This document shows, piece by piece, positions 1 to 7,072 of a DNA stretch of 8,069 nucleotides (its first letter is position 1; each line of letters opens with the position of its first letter). Source of the DNA: Candidatus Brocadiaceae bacterium (GTDB lineage: Bacteria > Planctomycetota > Brocadiia > Brocadiales > Brocadiaceae); NCBI GenBank assembly GCA_024653795.1, contig JANLHY010000514.1, forward strand, positions 1-8,069, written 5' to 3'. The notes beneath the pieces were generated by a model. That model did not search any database and was not told the DNA's origin. It saw nothing but the letters and a program-made list of their open reading frames with translations. Made by a program: the position numbers and the translations under genes.

Positions 1-364
1 CGGACGTAATTAGCACAGACTGCGTTCCGTCTTCAGTGTCTGCGGAGTCCATGACCTCAATTTCCGGTTCGATGATTTTGTAAATATTATTACTCAGCAT
101 ATAGGTACTCTTGCCCCGCATGATTAATACCTCTTTTCCTTTTTCATCGTAATTGGGAACGGATAGATCCTGCACGGTTTGAGTTATTGAATCTTTATTG
201 CTTATACCATGCGTCCCCTGTGGTATTTGAGGGCTTTCCTTTGAGGCGGGATTTTCCTTTTGACTCTTTGTGTACTTTCGCGGTTGGGATATTACAAGTG
301 ACACAATGATGGCGAGTACGCATGCTGCCGGAATACCTATGAGTATGTATCTTCGTTTGGTCAT
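1..364 (-). CDS. lptC: LptC-like LPS export protein, N-terminal 121 residues (3' end outside window)
   Basis: Starts with ATG at 364-362 and stays open to the left edge, so only the first 121 residues are seen. Residues 1-5 are basic (MTKRR), and about 6-26 form one hydrophobic segment, which fits a single N-terminal membrane anchor. A Ser/Lys/Pro/Gln-rich linker follows (about 27-65). A beta-rich start of a periplasmic domain then appears, with LSVPNYDEKGKEV at 67-79 and a continuing alternating pattern to the edge. LptC bridges LptB2FG in the inner membrane to LptA during LPS transport. The call rests on anchor plus domain pattern and on the kdsC gene at the other end of the window, because kdsC-lptC is a common gene pair. 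LptC is weakly conserved, so a related single-anchor envelope protein is possible. No good Shine-Dalgarno precedes the ATG. Translation may depend on coupling to the upstream gene, 35 bases away. Confidence 0.75.
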   Translation of the reverse strand, partial: MTKRRYILIGIPAACVLAIIVSLVISQPRKYTKSQKENPASKESPQIPQGTHGISNKDSITQTVQDLSVPNYDEKGKEVLIMRGKSTYMLSNNIYKIIEPEIEVMDSADTEDGTQSVLITS

Positions 365-399
365 GTGAATATGATAATTAAAAATTGAAAGATATCCTT

Positions 400-1119
400 T
401 TAATTTGCCTTTCTCTTTTCTTGTAAAATTTCGCGCAATTTTTCCTTATTTTCCCCAAAATGAATTTCCTTGTGGTGATTTGGGCAAAGACACGCAGTAT
501 TTTTTAAAGTATCTTCCCCACCATCTGCAAGCCTGCTAATATGATGGACTTCTACATAAGGAAGATCATAGAGACCAACAAATGGTTCATAATTACATCC
601 CTGAATTTCACATTTAAAATCAGCTCTTAACTTGGTAATTGCTGATACAGTTGGTATTCTATCATGTCGTTTTGTTGTAAAATAATGTATAGATGGCGTC
701 AAATTTCCGACTTTTTCTGCAATCAACCACCCTTCTTTTTTTAACCTTTCAATTTCTTTGGCTTCTTCTTCATTAAAACTTAAAATCGCATCTTCGTAAT
801 AAACAAAGTTCTCTAATAAATCTTCCTTTATTTTTGCAACAACAAAATTTAGCCTTTCTCTATCTTCATTGAATTCCTCATAAACCTCGCGATCAACTTT
901 TGTTCCACCTGACCATTTACCATATCGACCTTGTGAATTCAAATAGAGAAGATGTTGAATTTTTTCATATACCACAGAGTGCGGCTTTTGAGTCAATTTG
1001 GCAAGCTCGCTTACTAAGGTAGGGTAAGTATTATTCTCTAAATGAAATTTTTCTGCGGGATTATTACATACCGCATGAAAAAGTAATATTATCTCTTGTC
1101 TTTTCCATTCCTGAATCAT
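400..1119 (-). CDS. HNH endonuclease, candidate restriction effector of the Dnd locus
   Basis: A 239-residue protein. Residues 1 to about 92 form an N-terminal domain whose end, KVDREVYEEF at 74-83, resembles a segment I recognise from N-terminal domains of other bacterial HNH nucleases (a Lys-hydrophobic-Asp-Arg-x-hydrophobic-x-Glu-Phe pattern). About 93-165 is a charged helical linker. The HNH domain fills about 166-225: C170 and C175 are likely zinc ligands, VEVHHI at 189-194 carries the metal and catalytic histidines, N207 is the central Asn, and CPNHHKEIH at 212-220 closes the ββα-metal fold. The ATG at 1119 overlaps the end of dndC by 56 bases. An in-frame stop lies two codons upstream, so no longer start exists in this frame. 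A moderate ribosome site (AAGAAGGG, 1132-1139) lies 12 bases before the ATG. Position as last gene of the sulfur block suggests it cuts DNA according to phosphorothioate status. That role is inferred. A generic HNH nuclease is the alternative. Confidence 0.85.
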   Translation of the reverse strand: MIQEWKRQEIILLFHAVCNNPAEKFHLENNTYPTLVSELAKLTQKPHSVVYEKIQHLLYLNSQGRYGKWSGGTKVDREVYEEFNEDRERLNFVVAKIKEDLLENFVYYEDAILSFNEEEAKEIERLKKEGWLIAEKVGNLTPSIHYFTTKRHDRIPTVSAITKLRADFKCEIQGCNYEPFVGLYDLPYVEVHHISRLADGGEDTLKNTACLCPNHHKEIHFGENKEKLREILQEKRKAN

Positions 1120-2188
1120 TTTTTAGAGACACCCTTCTTAAGATTGAAAGGTTATCTGAAATCCAAATTTTCTTTATCTCTCCAATTTCTCTGTTTGAGA
1201 TTAATTCTTCACCAACTAACTTTTGTATATTTAAAAGACGGTTTAATATTTCTCTCCTTACTTCAAGTCTAAATGGACCTAAACCATCAGCGCCATTTCG
1301 CTTCTTTTTTTCTCTCATCTGTTCATTATCTCTTAATTCATGAAGCCAATTACGAAACTCTAATAGATATTCATAGTTTTCGTAACCAGCCTCAACAAAA
1401 CCTTCCATCGAGCGATCTCTTTCAACCACGGTACACACCCAACATCCAAAACGGCTATTACCACACGGCGGAGTTGAATCATCCACAACAAGAGGACATT
1501 CACCACTATTGGCGTCTTTATACATTGCTACAAGTTCAGAATTATCACCACCCCAGGGACACGGTGCTTGTAATAGATATGTCCATACCTCATCTGTTTC
1601 CATATCTTTGATAGGTGAAAAAACATATGCGTTAGCAAGACTGGTATGAGGACTAAAATCTTCTGCATCATCTTTATAATGCTTTTTTATAGATTTTGCC
1701 CTCTCAGAGCTTTCAGCCTTTCTGCTACCAAGTAATAGTATTACACTGCCATGCAAAGAAATTTTACTTTTTATAAATCTATTTGCAGGTCGAATTTTAA
1801 GTCTATCTGTACACCATCTGAACCACTTGTTTGGAGCAGGATAACCATATCCAATAAGCCTTATAAAAAAGGCATCGTTAAGCGTGGGTTTTACCACTTC
1901 AGTTTGTATCGGTAAATTCAATGAGTGCGCCGATTTTTCTATTTGTGCAACAGTCTTATAAAGATATTTGGAAATATTTGGGGGTTCAAGTAAGGTATCA
2001 GAGCTTAATACGTAAACGAACCGCTTTCTTTTCCTGGGAGGTATATTTGCCAAAACCTGAAAAACCATCTGTAAAAGACAGGTACTATCCTTTCCTCCGC
2101 TAAAACCAATAACCCAAGGTCTTTCATCTGGAGATAGGTAATGCCTCTTTATATTGACTGCAATTTTTTTTAAATTATTTAGTCCCAT
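1064..2188 (-). CDS. dndC: DndC, PP-loop / Fe-S sulfurtransferase of DNA phosphorothioation
   Basis: A 374-residue cytoplasmic protein of the PAPS-reductase-like PP-loop ATPase family. In DNA phosphorothioation, DndC uses ATP and an Fe-S cluster to pass sulfur from the desulfurase to the DNA backbone. From the ATG at 2188: the nucleotide-binding SGGKDST is at 30-36, CTDRLKI at 126-132, GSRKAESSER at 154-163, SGECP at 228-232, and CGNSRFGCWVCTVV at 242-255. C126, C231, C242, C249 and C252 are candidate cluster ligands. A reading from a TTG at 2218 adds ten basic residues and overlaps the upstream gene by 17 bases. I prefer the ATG because the family-like helix starts there. After the family-typical KKIW (339-342) the last 32 residues look unlike DndC, and the final 19 codons lie in the overlap with the nuclease gene. 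The protein is shorter than the roughly 450-500 residues I recall for characterised DndC, so the C-terminus may be eroded, but all catalytic motifs are intact. Confidence 0.93.
   Translation of the reverse strand: MGLNNLKKIAVNIKRHYLSPDERPWVIGFSGGKDSTCLLQMVFQVLANIPPRKRKRFVYVLSSDTLLEPPNISKYLYKTVAQIEKSAHSLNLPIQTEVVKPTLNDAFFIRLIGYGYPAPNKWFRWCTDRLKIRPANRFIKSKISLHGSVILLLGSRKAESSERAKSIKKHYKDDAEDFSPHTSLANAYVFSPIKDMETDEVWTYLLQAPCPWGGDNSELVAMYKDANSGECPLVVDDSTPPCGNSRFGCWVCTVVERDRSMEGFVEAGYENYEYLLEFRNWLHELRDNEQMREKKKRNGADGLGPFRLEVRREILNRLLNIQKLVGEELISNREIGEIKKIWISDNLSILRRVSLKNDSGMEKTRDNITFSCGM
1132..1139 (-). promoter_or_regulatory. Ribosome binding site for the HNH gene, inside dndC
   Basis: On the minus strand the sequence AAGAAGGG lies 12 bases before the ATG at 1119, within the coding sequence of dndC. 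It is a moderate Shine-Dalgarno match with slightly long spacing. It supports independent initiation of the nuclease despite the 56-base overlap. Confidence 0.45.
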
Positions 2189-2201
2189 AACAATTAACTT
2201 T

Positions 2202-3632
2202 CTACTCCTTACCCTCAATGAGTCTTTTACCTTCCACAGTCAACTCTCGACCAGTTTGGCTTTTTCTGATCAAATCAAGCCGTATCATATAAGGCTCAAT
2301 ATCGTTTTCTACCTCGGAAAGTTCAATGCCGAGCTGTTGTGCAATATTATCACCACCGATAGGGCCGTGAGCATTTCCTATAACAGTCAAATATCTTTTA
2401 TCCCTATCCGTCATGCCCAGTCTATCTTGTCCCCATTCTTTTTCCATTATTTCTAGCACAATACTTTCGCTAGGTTTTTGGCCGGGGTAGTCTTGCTTTA
2501 AAACTCTGTCAAGGTCTTTCGCCTTTTCCTTAGCTATTCTTGGGGTCAATCTGCCAGCCATGGCAATAAGTTTTCTCACCTCAGGAGACCAACCTTTATA
2601 AATTCTGCCTATTATTTCCGCAATCTCTTCCTGCTCGTAAGGTCTTAAGTTTACCTCACGTGCTCTTGTCTTAAGTGGCTTAGCTATAAGGCCTATATCC
2701 GTTGTAGCCAAAAGAAAGGTCACGTTACTCATATCTACAGCAAAATCTTGAAGTACCGATGGATCACGCCTTGAAGGTTCTGTCATAGTCAATAACGAGT
2801 CCTGGACTGGACGTTTTAGTTGATGACACTCATCAATGAATATAACAAGGGGGGGATACTTACGTAATGGCAATCCACCATAATCTCCGTCTTCATCATA
2901 ACGCAAACCGCTAGTTTCTAAAACGCGGTTAATTTGGTTAAATAACTGCTCTACAGTTCTAAGACTTGTTCCTGAAGTTTCCACATATGGTAGTCTTAAT
3001 GATTCTGCTATAGTCTTAGCAAAAAGTGTTTTTCCCGTACTAGCAGGACCGGTGAATATTATAGTTTCAGAAAGACGAATAGGTGATAAACCTTTAGCCT
3101 CTTCAAGTAATCGCCTTATTTGTCGTTTTGCTTCCTCTTGACCAACTATTTGAGTATCAAGCAAGTCCCCCATCCCTACGTATCCATCTTCTATTTCTTC
3201 TTCATTGGTTAAACAACTTTGTGCTGCATATTTTATCAGCAAACCATCAATATCCCCGTCTTCTCGATCCAGGTCTTCTTGAAGAAGGAGTAAGCCCCTA
3301 TCCCAATGCAGCCGTATTAGTTCCTTTATATCCTCTTGATTTTCCAAAGCTTTTCCATAATGCTGTACAACCATGGAAACTATTACAGAGGCTATCTCAG
3401 GGTTTAACAAGGTGGTTCCCTTTAACTCCTTACCATTACTATCCAACTCAGGGGTTAGCCGTGCATCTGTTTTCACATCTTGTTTCTCCATTAAAGACCT
3501 TCCAATTGCAAGCCTCGCAACAATATTTTCGCTTGGGAAGCCGGCCTTTTTAGCTATTTCCTTCAGTATTTCATAGCCCCGTTTTGAGCAATGATATGAA
3601 CCTTGTGTTGCTTTTTGAATTAATACTGACAT
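2202..3632 (-). CDS. dndE: DndE domain fused to RuvB-like AAA+ ATPase
   Basis: A 476-residue two-part protein. Residues 1 to about 120 look like DndE, the small nicked-DNA-binding protein of phosphorothioation: NIVARLAIGRSL at 36-47, GKEL...TTLL at 67-76, and HWDRGLLLL at 109-117 match that family's pattern. A linker of about 30 acidic residues follows. From about 155 the protein aligns with RuvB: DTQIVGQEEAKRQIRRLL (159-176), Walker A GPASTGKT (195-202), Walker B VIFIDE (263-268), sensor 1 LLATTD (307-312), an arginine-finger-like PLKTRARE (319-326), and sensor 2 TPRIAKE (363-369). A RuvB-type winged helix at about 405-472 includes GMTDRDKRYL and EPYMIRLDLI. All ATPase residues are present, so it should be an active ring motor. 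There is no break at the junction, so this is one reading frame rather than two genes. It lies 13 bases after dndD and 13 before dndC. RuvB moves Holliday junctions. Here the motor probably acts on nicked or sulfur-marked DNA together with DndC and DndD, which is inferred. Confidence 0.87.
   Translation of the reverse strand: MSVLIQKATQGSYHCSKRGYEILKEIAKKAGFPSENIVARLAIGRSLMEKQDVKTDARLTPELDSNGKELKGTTLLNPEIASVIVSMVVQHYGKALENQEDIKELIRLHWDRGLLLLQEDLDREDGDIDGLLIKYAAQSCLTNEEEIEDGYVGMGDLLDTQIVGQEEAKRQIRRLLEEAKGLSPIRLSETIIFTGPASTGKTLFAKTIAESLRLPYVETSGTSLRTVEQLFNQINRVLETSGLRYDEDGDYGGLPLRKYPPLVIFIDECHQLKRPVQDSLLTMTEPSRRDPSVLQDFAVDMSNVTFLLATTDIGLIAKPLKTRAREVNLRPYEQEEIAEIIGRIYKGWSPEVRKLIAMAGRLTPRIAKEKAKDLDRVLKQDYPGQKPSESIVLEIMEKEWGQDRLGMTDRDKRYLTVIGNAHGPIGGDNIAQQLGIELSEVENDIEPYMIRLDLIRKSQTGRELTVEGKRLIEGKE
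2205..2210 (-). promoter_or_regulatory. Ribosome binding site candidate for dndC
   Basis: On the minus strand AAGGAG forms the last two sense codons of the dndE-AAA gene and is followed directly by its TAG stop. It lies 16 bases before the ATG at 2188, longer than usual spacing. It is the only strong Shine-Dalgarno near either candidate start, so it mildly supports the ATG over the TTG at 2218, which lies upstream of this site. Confidence 0.4.
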
Positions 3633-3645
3633 AAACTTTTATTTG

Positions 3646-5688
3646 TTAATCAAATTTAAAATAGCGATTTTCAGAAATAGTAGTGGTTTTAGTTCGTCCA
3701 TCAAACTCTAACAAAAATGATTTAGCTATATGAGGTTCGATAGCTTTATACCATTTTTGGTTAATTTCCGTATCAGATGAAAAAATAATCACTTGATCGC
3801 TTATTACAGGAAAGTAACGCGTTGTAATATTGTCCCTGTGTGGACTGTCCAATCTGCCGAACGGTGTATCAATTATAAAGGGTAAATTTCTAAGAGAAAT
3901 TTTTGCCAGGCCGTATATCATAGATAACGCAAATATTTCACTTTCACCTGCTGACCCATCAGGGAGTTCATTGTTATCTTTGCCTTTCATAACAACTTTG
4001 TATGAAGCAGGATTAATAGAGATAGAATTTACGATATCTTCTTTGTGAGCTAACGTCTTATACATCTCTGTCATTTTTTGTGATAAACCAGCGACGCGTC
4101 TGTTCCTAAGTTTCTCCATAAACTCCTCTATAGTTTCCCTCAATCTTTTGCAGGTTTCTATGTGTTTATGCCCATGCTCACTAATAACCAATTCCCTTTC
4201 AAGGTCAGTACATCTTTTTTTTAAAGAAGAAATTTCTCCCTCTAACGGTGGAATGCGTCTTTGCAAACCATCCATTTCTGTATTAAGTCTACCAATTTCT
4301 GTATTTATCCTGTCCCTGTTTTCACTCAATTCTTGAAACTCGGGACCTGTAGTCATACGCCGCCTTCTCTCTCTAAGTTCTTGAATTTTCCTTTCTATTT
4401 CATTTCTTTTTTGAATCCTTGAATGAAGGTGCTGTTGAGTTTGTTTTGATATATCATCAATTTTATTAAGGATATCTTGAGTATCATACTGAGTCAGGTA
4501 AATATGGATTATGGTATCTGCCATTCCTTCTGGGGGTGGATTAAACATATTGTTCCATTCTTCCTCTAATCGGCATACCAAAAAATCTTTTTGTTGTGGC
4601 AGTAAGGGGGGTTCCGTTTGTTGAGCTGTTTTACCAAACAATCCCTCAATAATCTTAACCTTTTGCGGGGAAAGAGAACTCTTCTTTCCCTCCCATTCTT
4701 TTCTTGTAAGCTCACCCAGTAATTGCTCTTTTAGCTTTCTTAATAGAGTTTTTGGCATGGATAAGCATAACAAATCTCCAACAAATTTACCCATCTCTGC
4801 TGCAATAGTTCTATCTTCTCTTTCAAGCTCCTCTATTTGTTCTTGGATTTGGTTTTGAGTCGTGGAAACATCTCCACCAAGCATGATTGATATCTTTGCT
4901 TTTACTAACTCTAACTCTTGTTTGCATTTTTCACGCTCCCTTGATTTATCTTCTAAATCCTCTAATATATTTGTCTCCTCTTCCTCTTTTTCACTCAGCG
5001 CTGCCTCTGCCTTGAGTAGATCGGATTTTGTTGGTGAACTCCCAGTTTGTGTCTTTATATCTTTCTTGGTTTTTTCTAGGTCATCTATAAGCCGTTCAAG
5101 CATAGCAAACCCTAAAAGGCTATTCAGCCCACTTACCACAGCACCAGATGGATCTTTCTCTGCAATCTTGCGAATTTCTTCACCATCAAAAAAGAAAAAT
5201 TTTGCGATATGCGGGGGTATTTTTGTTTCTATAAACTCTTCCTTTAATTCTTGTTGATCCACACCCTTGGCTATTTCAAGAGGTGCTCCATTCTTGAAAA
5301 TATTTAACTCCTCGTCCGACAACAGACCATGATCGTCAAACCACCACTTCCGCTCAATAACCAGTTCAATTCTTTGTTCCTCAAAAATCAACTTCACGGA
5401 CATTTGCTGTTCACCATTTGCAAGTGCGGTTTTACTAAAATTTTTTTGCAGTAATTCTCTATGCAGATAGTCTATATTTGTTGATGTCTTATCAAATGCC
5501 AGAAGAGAGGCATTTTTTCCCAATAACCCCAGGGTAATTGCTTGAAGAAGTGAAGTTTTCCCGTATCCTGTTAATCCTCCAATTACATAAATATTTCTAC
5601 CTTCTGCGGATAAATTTCTTCCGAAATCTAACGTGTTTTTACCGTAATACACTCTGAAGTTGGTGATTTCAATCTTTTTTAGAAACAT
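3646..5688 (-). CDS. dndD: DndD, SMC/RecN-like ATPase of DNA phosphorothioation
   Basis: A 680-residue SMC-like ABC ATPase. The N-terminus begins with KKIEITNFRVYYGKNTLDF (4-22), typical of DndD. Walker A is GLTGYGKTS (38-46). The Q-loop region FFFFDGEEI (164-172) is a DndD/RecN-type motif. Two long charged coiled-coil arms follow (about 195-300 and 410-535), separated by a compact section. The C-terminal half-site has the signature SAGES (579-583) and Walker B FIIDTP (604-609), followed by FGRLD. There is no CxxC zinc hook like that of Rad50 at the arm tip. DndD hydrolyses ATP and forms a complex with DndC and DndE. Its presence, together with DndC, separates this locus from the SspABCD type. 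The start is fixed by family alignment. AAGGA directly abuts the ATG, too close for a normal Shine-Dalgarno, and the preceding stop is only 5 bases away, so translation is probably coupled to the small upstream gene. Confidence 0.93.
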   Translation of the reverse strand: MFLKKIEITNFRVYYGKNTLDFGRNLSAEGRNIYVIGGLTGYGKTSLLQAITLGLLGKNASLLAFDKTSTNIDYLHRELLQKNFSKTALANGEQQMSVKLIFEEQRIELVIERKWWFDDHGLLSDEELNIFKNGAPLEIAKGVDQQELKEEFIETKIPPHIAKFFFFDGEEIRKIAEKDPSGAVVSGLNSLLGFAMLERLIDDLEKTKKDIKTQTGSSPTKSDLLKAEAALSEKEEEETNILEDLEDKSREREKCKQELELVKAKISIMLGGDVSTTQNQIQEQIEELEREDRTIAAEMGKFVGDLLCLSMPKTLLRKLKEQLLGELTRKEWEGKKSSLSPQKVKIIEGLFGKTAQQTEPPLLPQQKDFLVCRLEEEWNNMFNPPPEGMADTIIHIYLTQYDTQDILNKIDDISKQTQQHLHSRIQKRNEIERKIQELRERRRRMTTGPEFQELSENRDRINTEIGRLNTEMDGLQRRIPPLEGEISSLKKRCTDLERELVISEHGHKHIETCKRLRETIEEFMEKLRNRRVAGLSQKMTEMYKTLAHKEDIVNSISINPASYKVVMKGKDNNELPDGSAGESEIFALSMIYGLAKISLRNLPFIIDTPFGRLDSPHRDNITTRYFPVISDQVIIFSSDTEINQKWYKAIEPHIAKSFLLEFDGRTKTTTISENRYFKFD

Positions 5689-5693
5689 TCCTT

Positions 5694-5903
5694 TTAATCT
5701 TTTCTTAACCTTTTTTCTGTTGCTTCCTCAACAATTCTTCTTATGGCAGGAAATAGTCCTTTCCTTCTGCCCATGCCATGGAAATCGGACTCTTCCTCAA
5801 TAAGCTGCTCAATTGCAGAAAATGGGATATCCTTTTTTTTACAAATTTCTTCAAGAAGTTTTTCTTCTTCTTCCGTATAGTAAATAGAAAAGGCTAATGG
5901 CAT
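5694..5903 (-). CDS. Small conserved-looking protein between dndA and dndD, function unknown
   Basis: A 69-residue acidic/basic protein with no signal peptide or membrane segment. It has a helical N-terminal part rich in Glu (YTEEEEKLLEEICKKK), a middle with IEQLIEEE, a Gly/Arg turn (HGMGRRKG) and a C-terminal helix ending in RLRKD. I do not recognise the family with certainty. It is not DndE, since the DndE-like sequence sits in the AAA+ gene. Small proteins of this sort occur beside DNA-modification genes and might serve as adaptor or regulator, which is inferred from position only. I chose ATG at 5903 because AAGAG lies 8 bases upstream. A GTG at 5912 would add three residues but leaves almost no room for a ribosome site. 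It starts 11 bases after the dndA stop and ends 5 bases before dndD, a spacing that strongly suggests a real, coupled gene. Confidence 0.75.
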   Translation of the reverse strand: MPLAFSIYYTEEEEKLLEEICKKKDIPFSAIEQLIEEESDFHGMGRRKGLFPAIRRIVEEATEKRLRKD

Positions 5904-5914
5904 AGACACCACTC

Positions 5915-7072
5915 TTATAATAAATTCCGAAGTTGTTTAATTTCTTGTATTAACGCTTTACATGCAAAATCAATTTCATCTTCCGTGTTAAAACGCCCTA
6001 TACTAACTCTAATTGTTGATTTTGCCATAGAATCTGTTAAGCCAATTCCCTTTAAAACATGAGAGGGTTCGGTTTTCGATGAGGTACAAGCAGAGCCAGA
6101 TGATAGAGCAATCCTATCAGATATTCGAGATAATAACAATTCGGCATTAGCACCGTCAATACTTAAATTAAAGGTGCCAGGCAGTCTCTCCCTTGGATGA
6201 TTATTAAATGTTATGCCCCCTAACAAATTCAAATTTTTTACCAACTTTTCTGATAAAGTATGTATACGTTTAATATCTTCAAACATTAACTTCCCTGCTA
6301 ATTCGCAAGCAGACCCTAAACCTACAACACATGGAGAGTTTAATGTTCCTGATCGTAAACCATCCTCCTGTTCTCCACCACGAATTAAAGGAAGTAACTT
6401 GACTTTGGGTAGTTTTTTTCTGATATAGAGGGCGCCGGCTCCTTTAGGACCATAAATTTTATGACCTGAAAAAGAAAGCATGTCTACTGGTATATTTTTA
6501 AGGTTAATTGGTATTTTTCCAACTGCTTGTGTAGCATCACAGTGAAAAACTACATTTTTCTTTTTACATACTTCTGATATTTTGTCAATCGGATTAATCG
6601 TTCCTAATTCATTATTAGCAAACATTATTGTAACAAGGATTGTATTTGCGGAAATTGCTTTTTCTACTTTTTCAACAGAAATTTTCCCGTAGTGATCTGG
6701 CTCAAGATACGTAACATTAAAACCGCTCATTTCCAATTCTTTTATGGGATCAAGTACGCTACGATGTTCGATTAACGAGGTAATGATATGTTTGCCTTTT
6801 GTTGAATTAGCTAAACAGTAACCCTTGATTGCAAGATTGTTTGACTCAGTTGCTCCGCTGGTAAAGATGATTTCCTGTTGTGCTGTACCAATTAAATTAG
6901 CACAGCGAAGTCGGCTTGATTCAACTGCCTTTTTAGCTATTTCAGCTTGTGGATAGTATTTACTGGACGGATTTCCATAATGCTGTTTAAAAAAGGGTAA
7001 CATTTCAATAAACACCCTTTCATCTATTTGTGTAGTAGCGTTATTATCTAAATAAACAACATGATCAATCAT
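5915..7072 (-). CDS. dndA: DndA, IscS/NifS-type cysteine desulfurase
   Basis: A 385-residue PLP-dependent class V aminotransferase-fold enzyme that removes sulfur from L-cysteine as a protein persulfide, yielding alanine. Visible motifs: YLDNNATT (7-14), HYGNPSS (31-37), TSGATESNN (71-79) for PLP phosphate, H103 stacking on PLP, NNELG (153-157), D179 and Q182 near the cofactor, SGHKIYGPKG with the Schiff-base K205 (202-211), RGGEQEDGLRSGT (231-243), and the persulfide-bearing C329 in SSGSACTS. The length fits IscS/DndA. Because it is followed by dndD, dndE-like and dndC genes, I call it the dedicated sulfur donor DndA and the Fe-S assembler for DndC. A general IscS is the alternative, and no iscU or iscR is present beside it. 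The ATG shares four bases (ATGA) with the hicA stop and has no strong Shine-Dalgarno of its own, so its translation is likely coupled to the toxin gene. Confidence 0.92.
   Translation of the reverse strand: MIDHVVYLDNNATTQIDERVFIEMLPFFKQHYGNPSSKYYPQAEIAKKAVESSRLRCANLIGTAQQEIIFTSGATESNNLAIKGYCLANSTKGKHIITSLIEHRSVLDPIKELEMSGFNVTYLEPDHYGKISVEKVEKAISANTILVTIMFANNELGTINPIDKISEVCKKKNVVFHCDATQAVGKIPINLKNIPVDMLSFSGHKIYGPKGAGALYIRKKLPKVKLLPLIRGGEQEDGLRSGTLNSPCVVGLGSACELAGKLMFEDIKRIHTLSEKLVKNLNLLGGITFNNHPRERLPGTFNLSIDGANAELLLSRISDRIALSSGSACTSSKTEPSHVLKGIGLTDSMAKSTIRVSIGRFNTEDEIDFACKALIQEIKQLRNLL
7069..7072 (-). other. ATGA stop/start overlap between hicA and dndA
   Basis: On the minus strand the ATG of dndA and the TGA of hicA share the four bases ATGA. 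Such overlaps commonly cause translational coupling, with ribosomes finishing hicA restarting on dndA. The region before this ATG, CCTTATTTTTACAGCAA, holds no good ribosome site at normal spacing, which supports coupling. Confidence 0.85.

Noticed and set aside
378..386. TTAAAAATT here and AATTTTTAA at 7562-7570 as possible inverted ends of the inserted block
   Set aside because: A nine-base match made only of A and T is expected by chance in such AT-rich gaps. There are no flanking duplications, longer arms or transposase.
390..396. GATATC palindrome in the gap between the HNH gene and lptC as a terminator or operator
   Set aside because: The palindrome is only six bases with no stable stem or trailing T run in the reading direction, so it supports neither a terminator nor an operator.
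1273..1611. Plus-strand open frame of 112 codons opposite dndC
   Set aside because: It lies entirely antisense to the conserved Fe-S motif region of dndC. Its translation is rich in His, Tyr and Gln with no domain pattern and no ribosome site. It is a shadow of the minus-strand gene.
2188..2218. TTG start at 2218 for dndC
   Set aside because: It adds only a basic ten-residue stretch unlike DndC, and the strong AAGGAG site lies downstream of it. The ATG at 2188 is preferred, although the longer form cannot be excluded.
3128..3553. Plus-strand open frame of 141 codons opposite dndE-AAA
   Set aside because: It is antisense to the DndE-like half and the start of the AAA+ domain. Its composition is Leu/Pro/His-rich with no recognisable motif, so it is a chance frame.
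2202..3632. Housekeeping RuvB of Holliday-junction repair
   Set aside because: The RuvB-like part is clear, but the added DndE-like N-terminus, the location between dndD and dndC, and the absence of ruvA or ruvC nearby argue for a phosphorothioation role.
4862..5257. Plus-strand open frame of 131 codons, very Ser-rich
   Set aside because: The Ser/Phe-rich product is the mirror of Glu/Lys-rich coiled-coil codons of dndD. It is not a gene.
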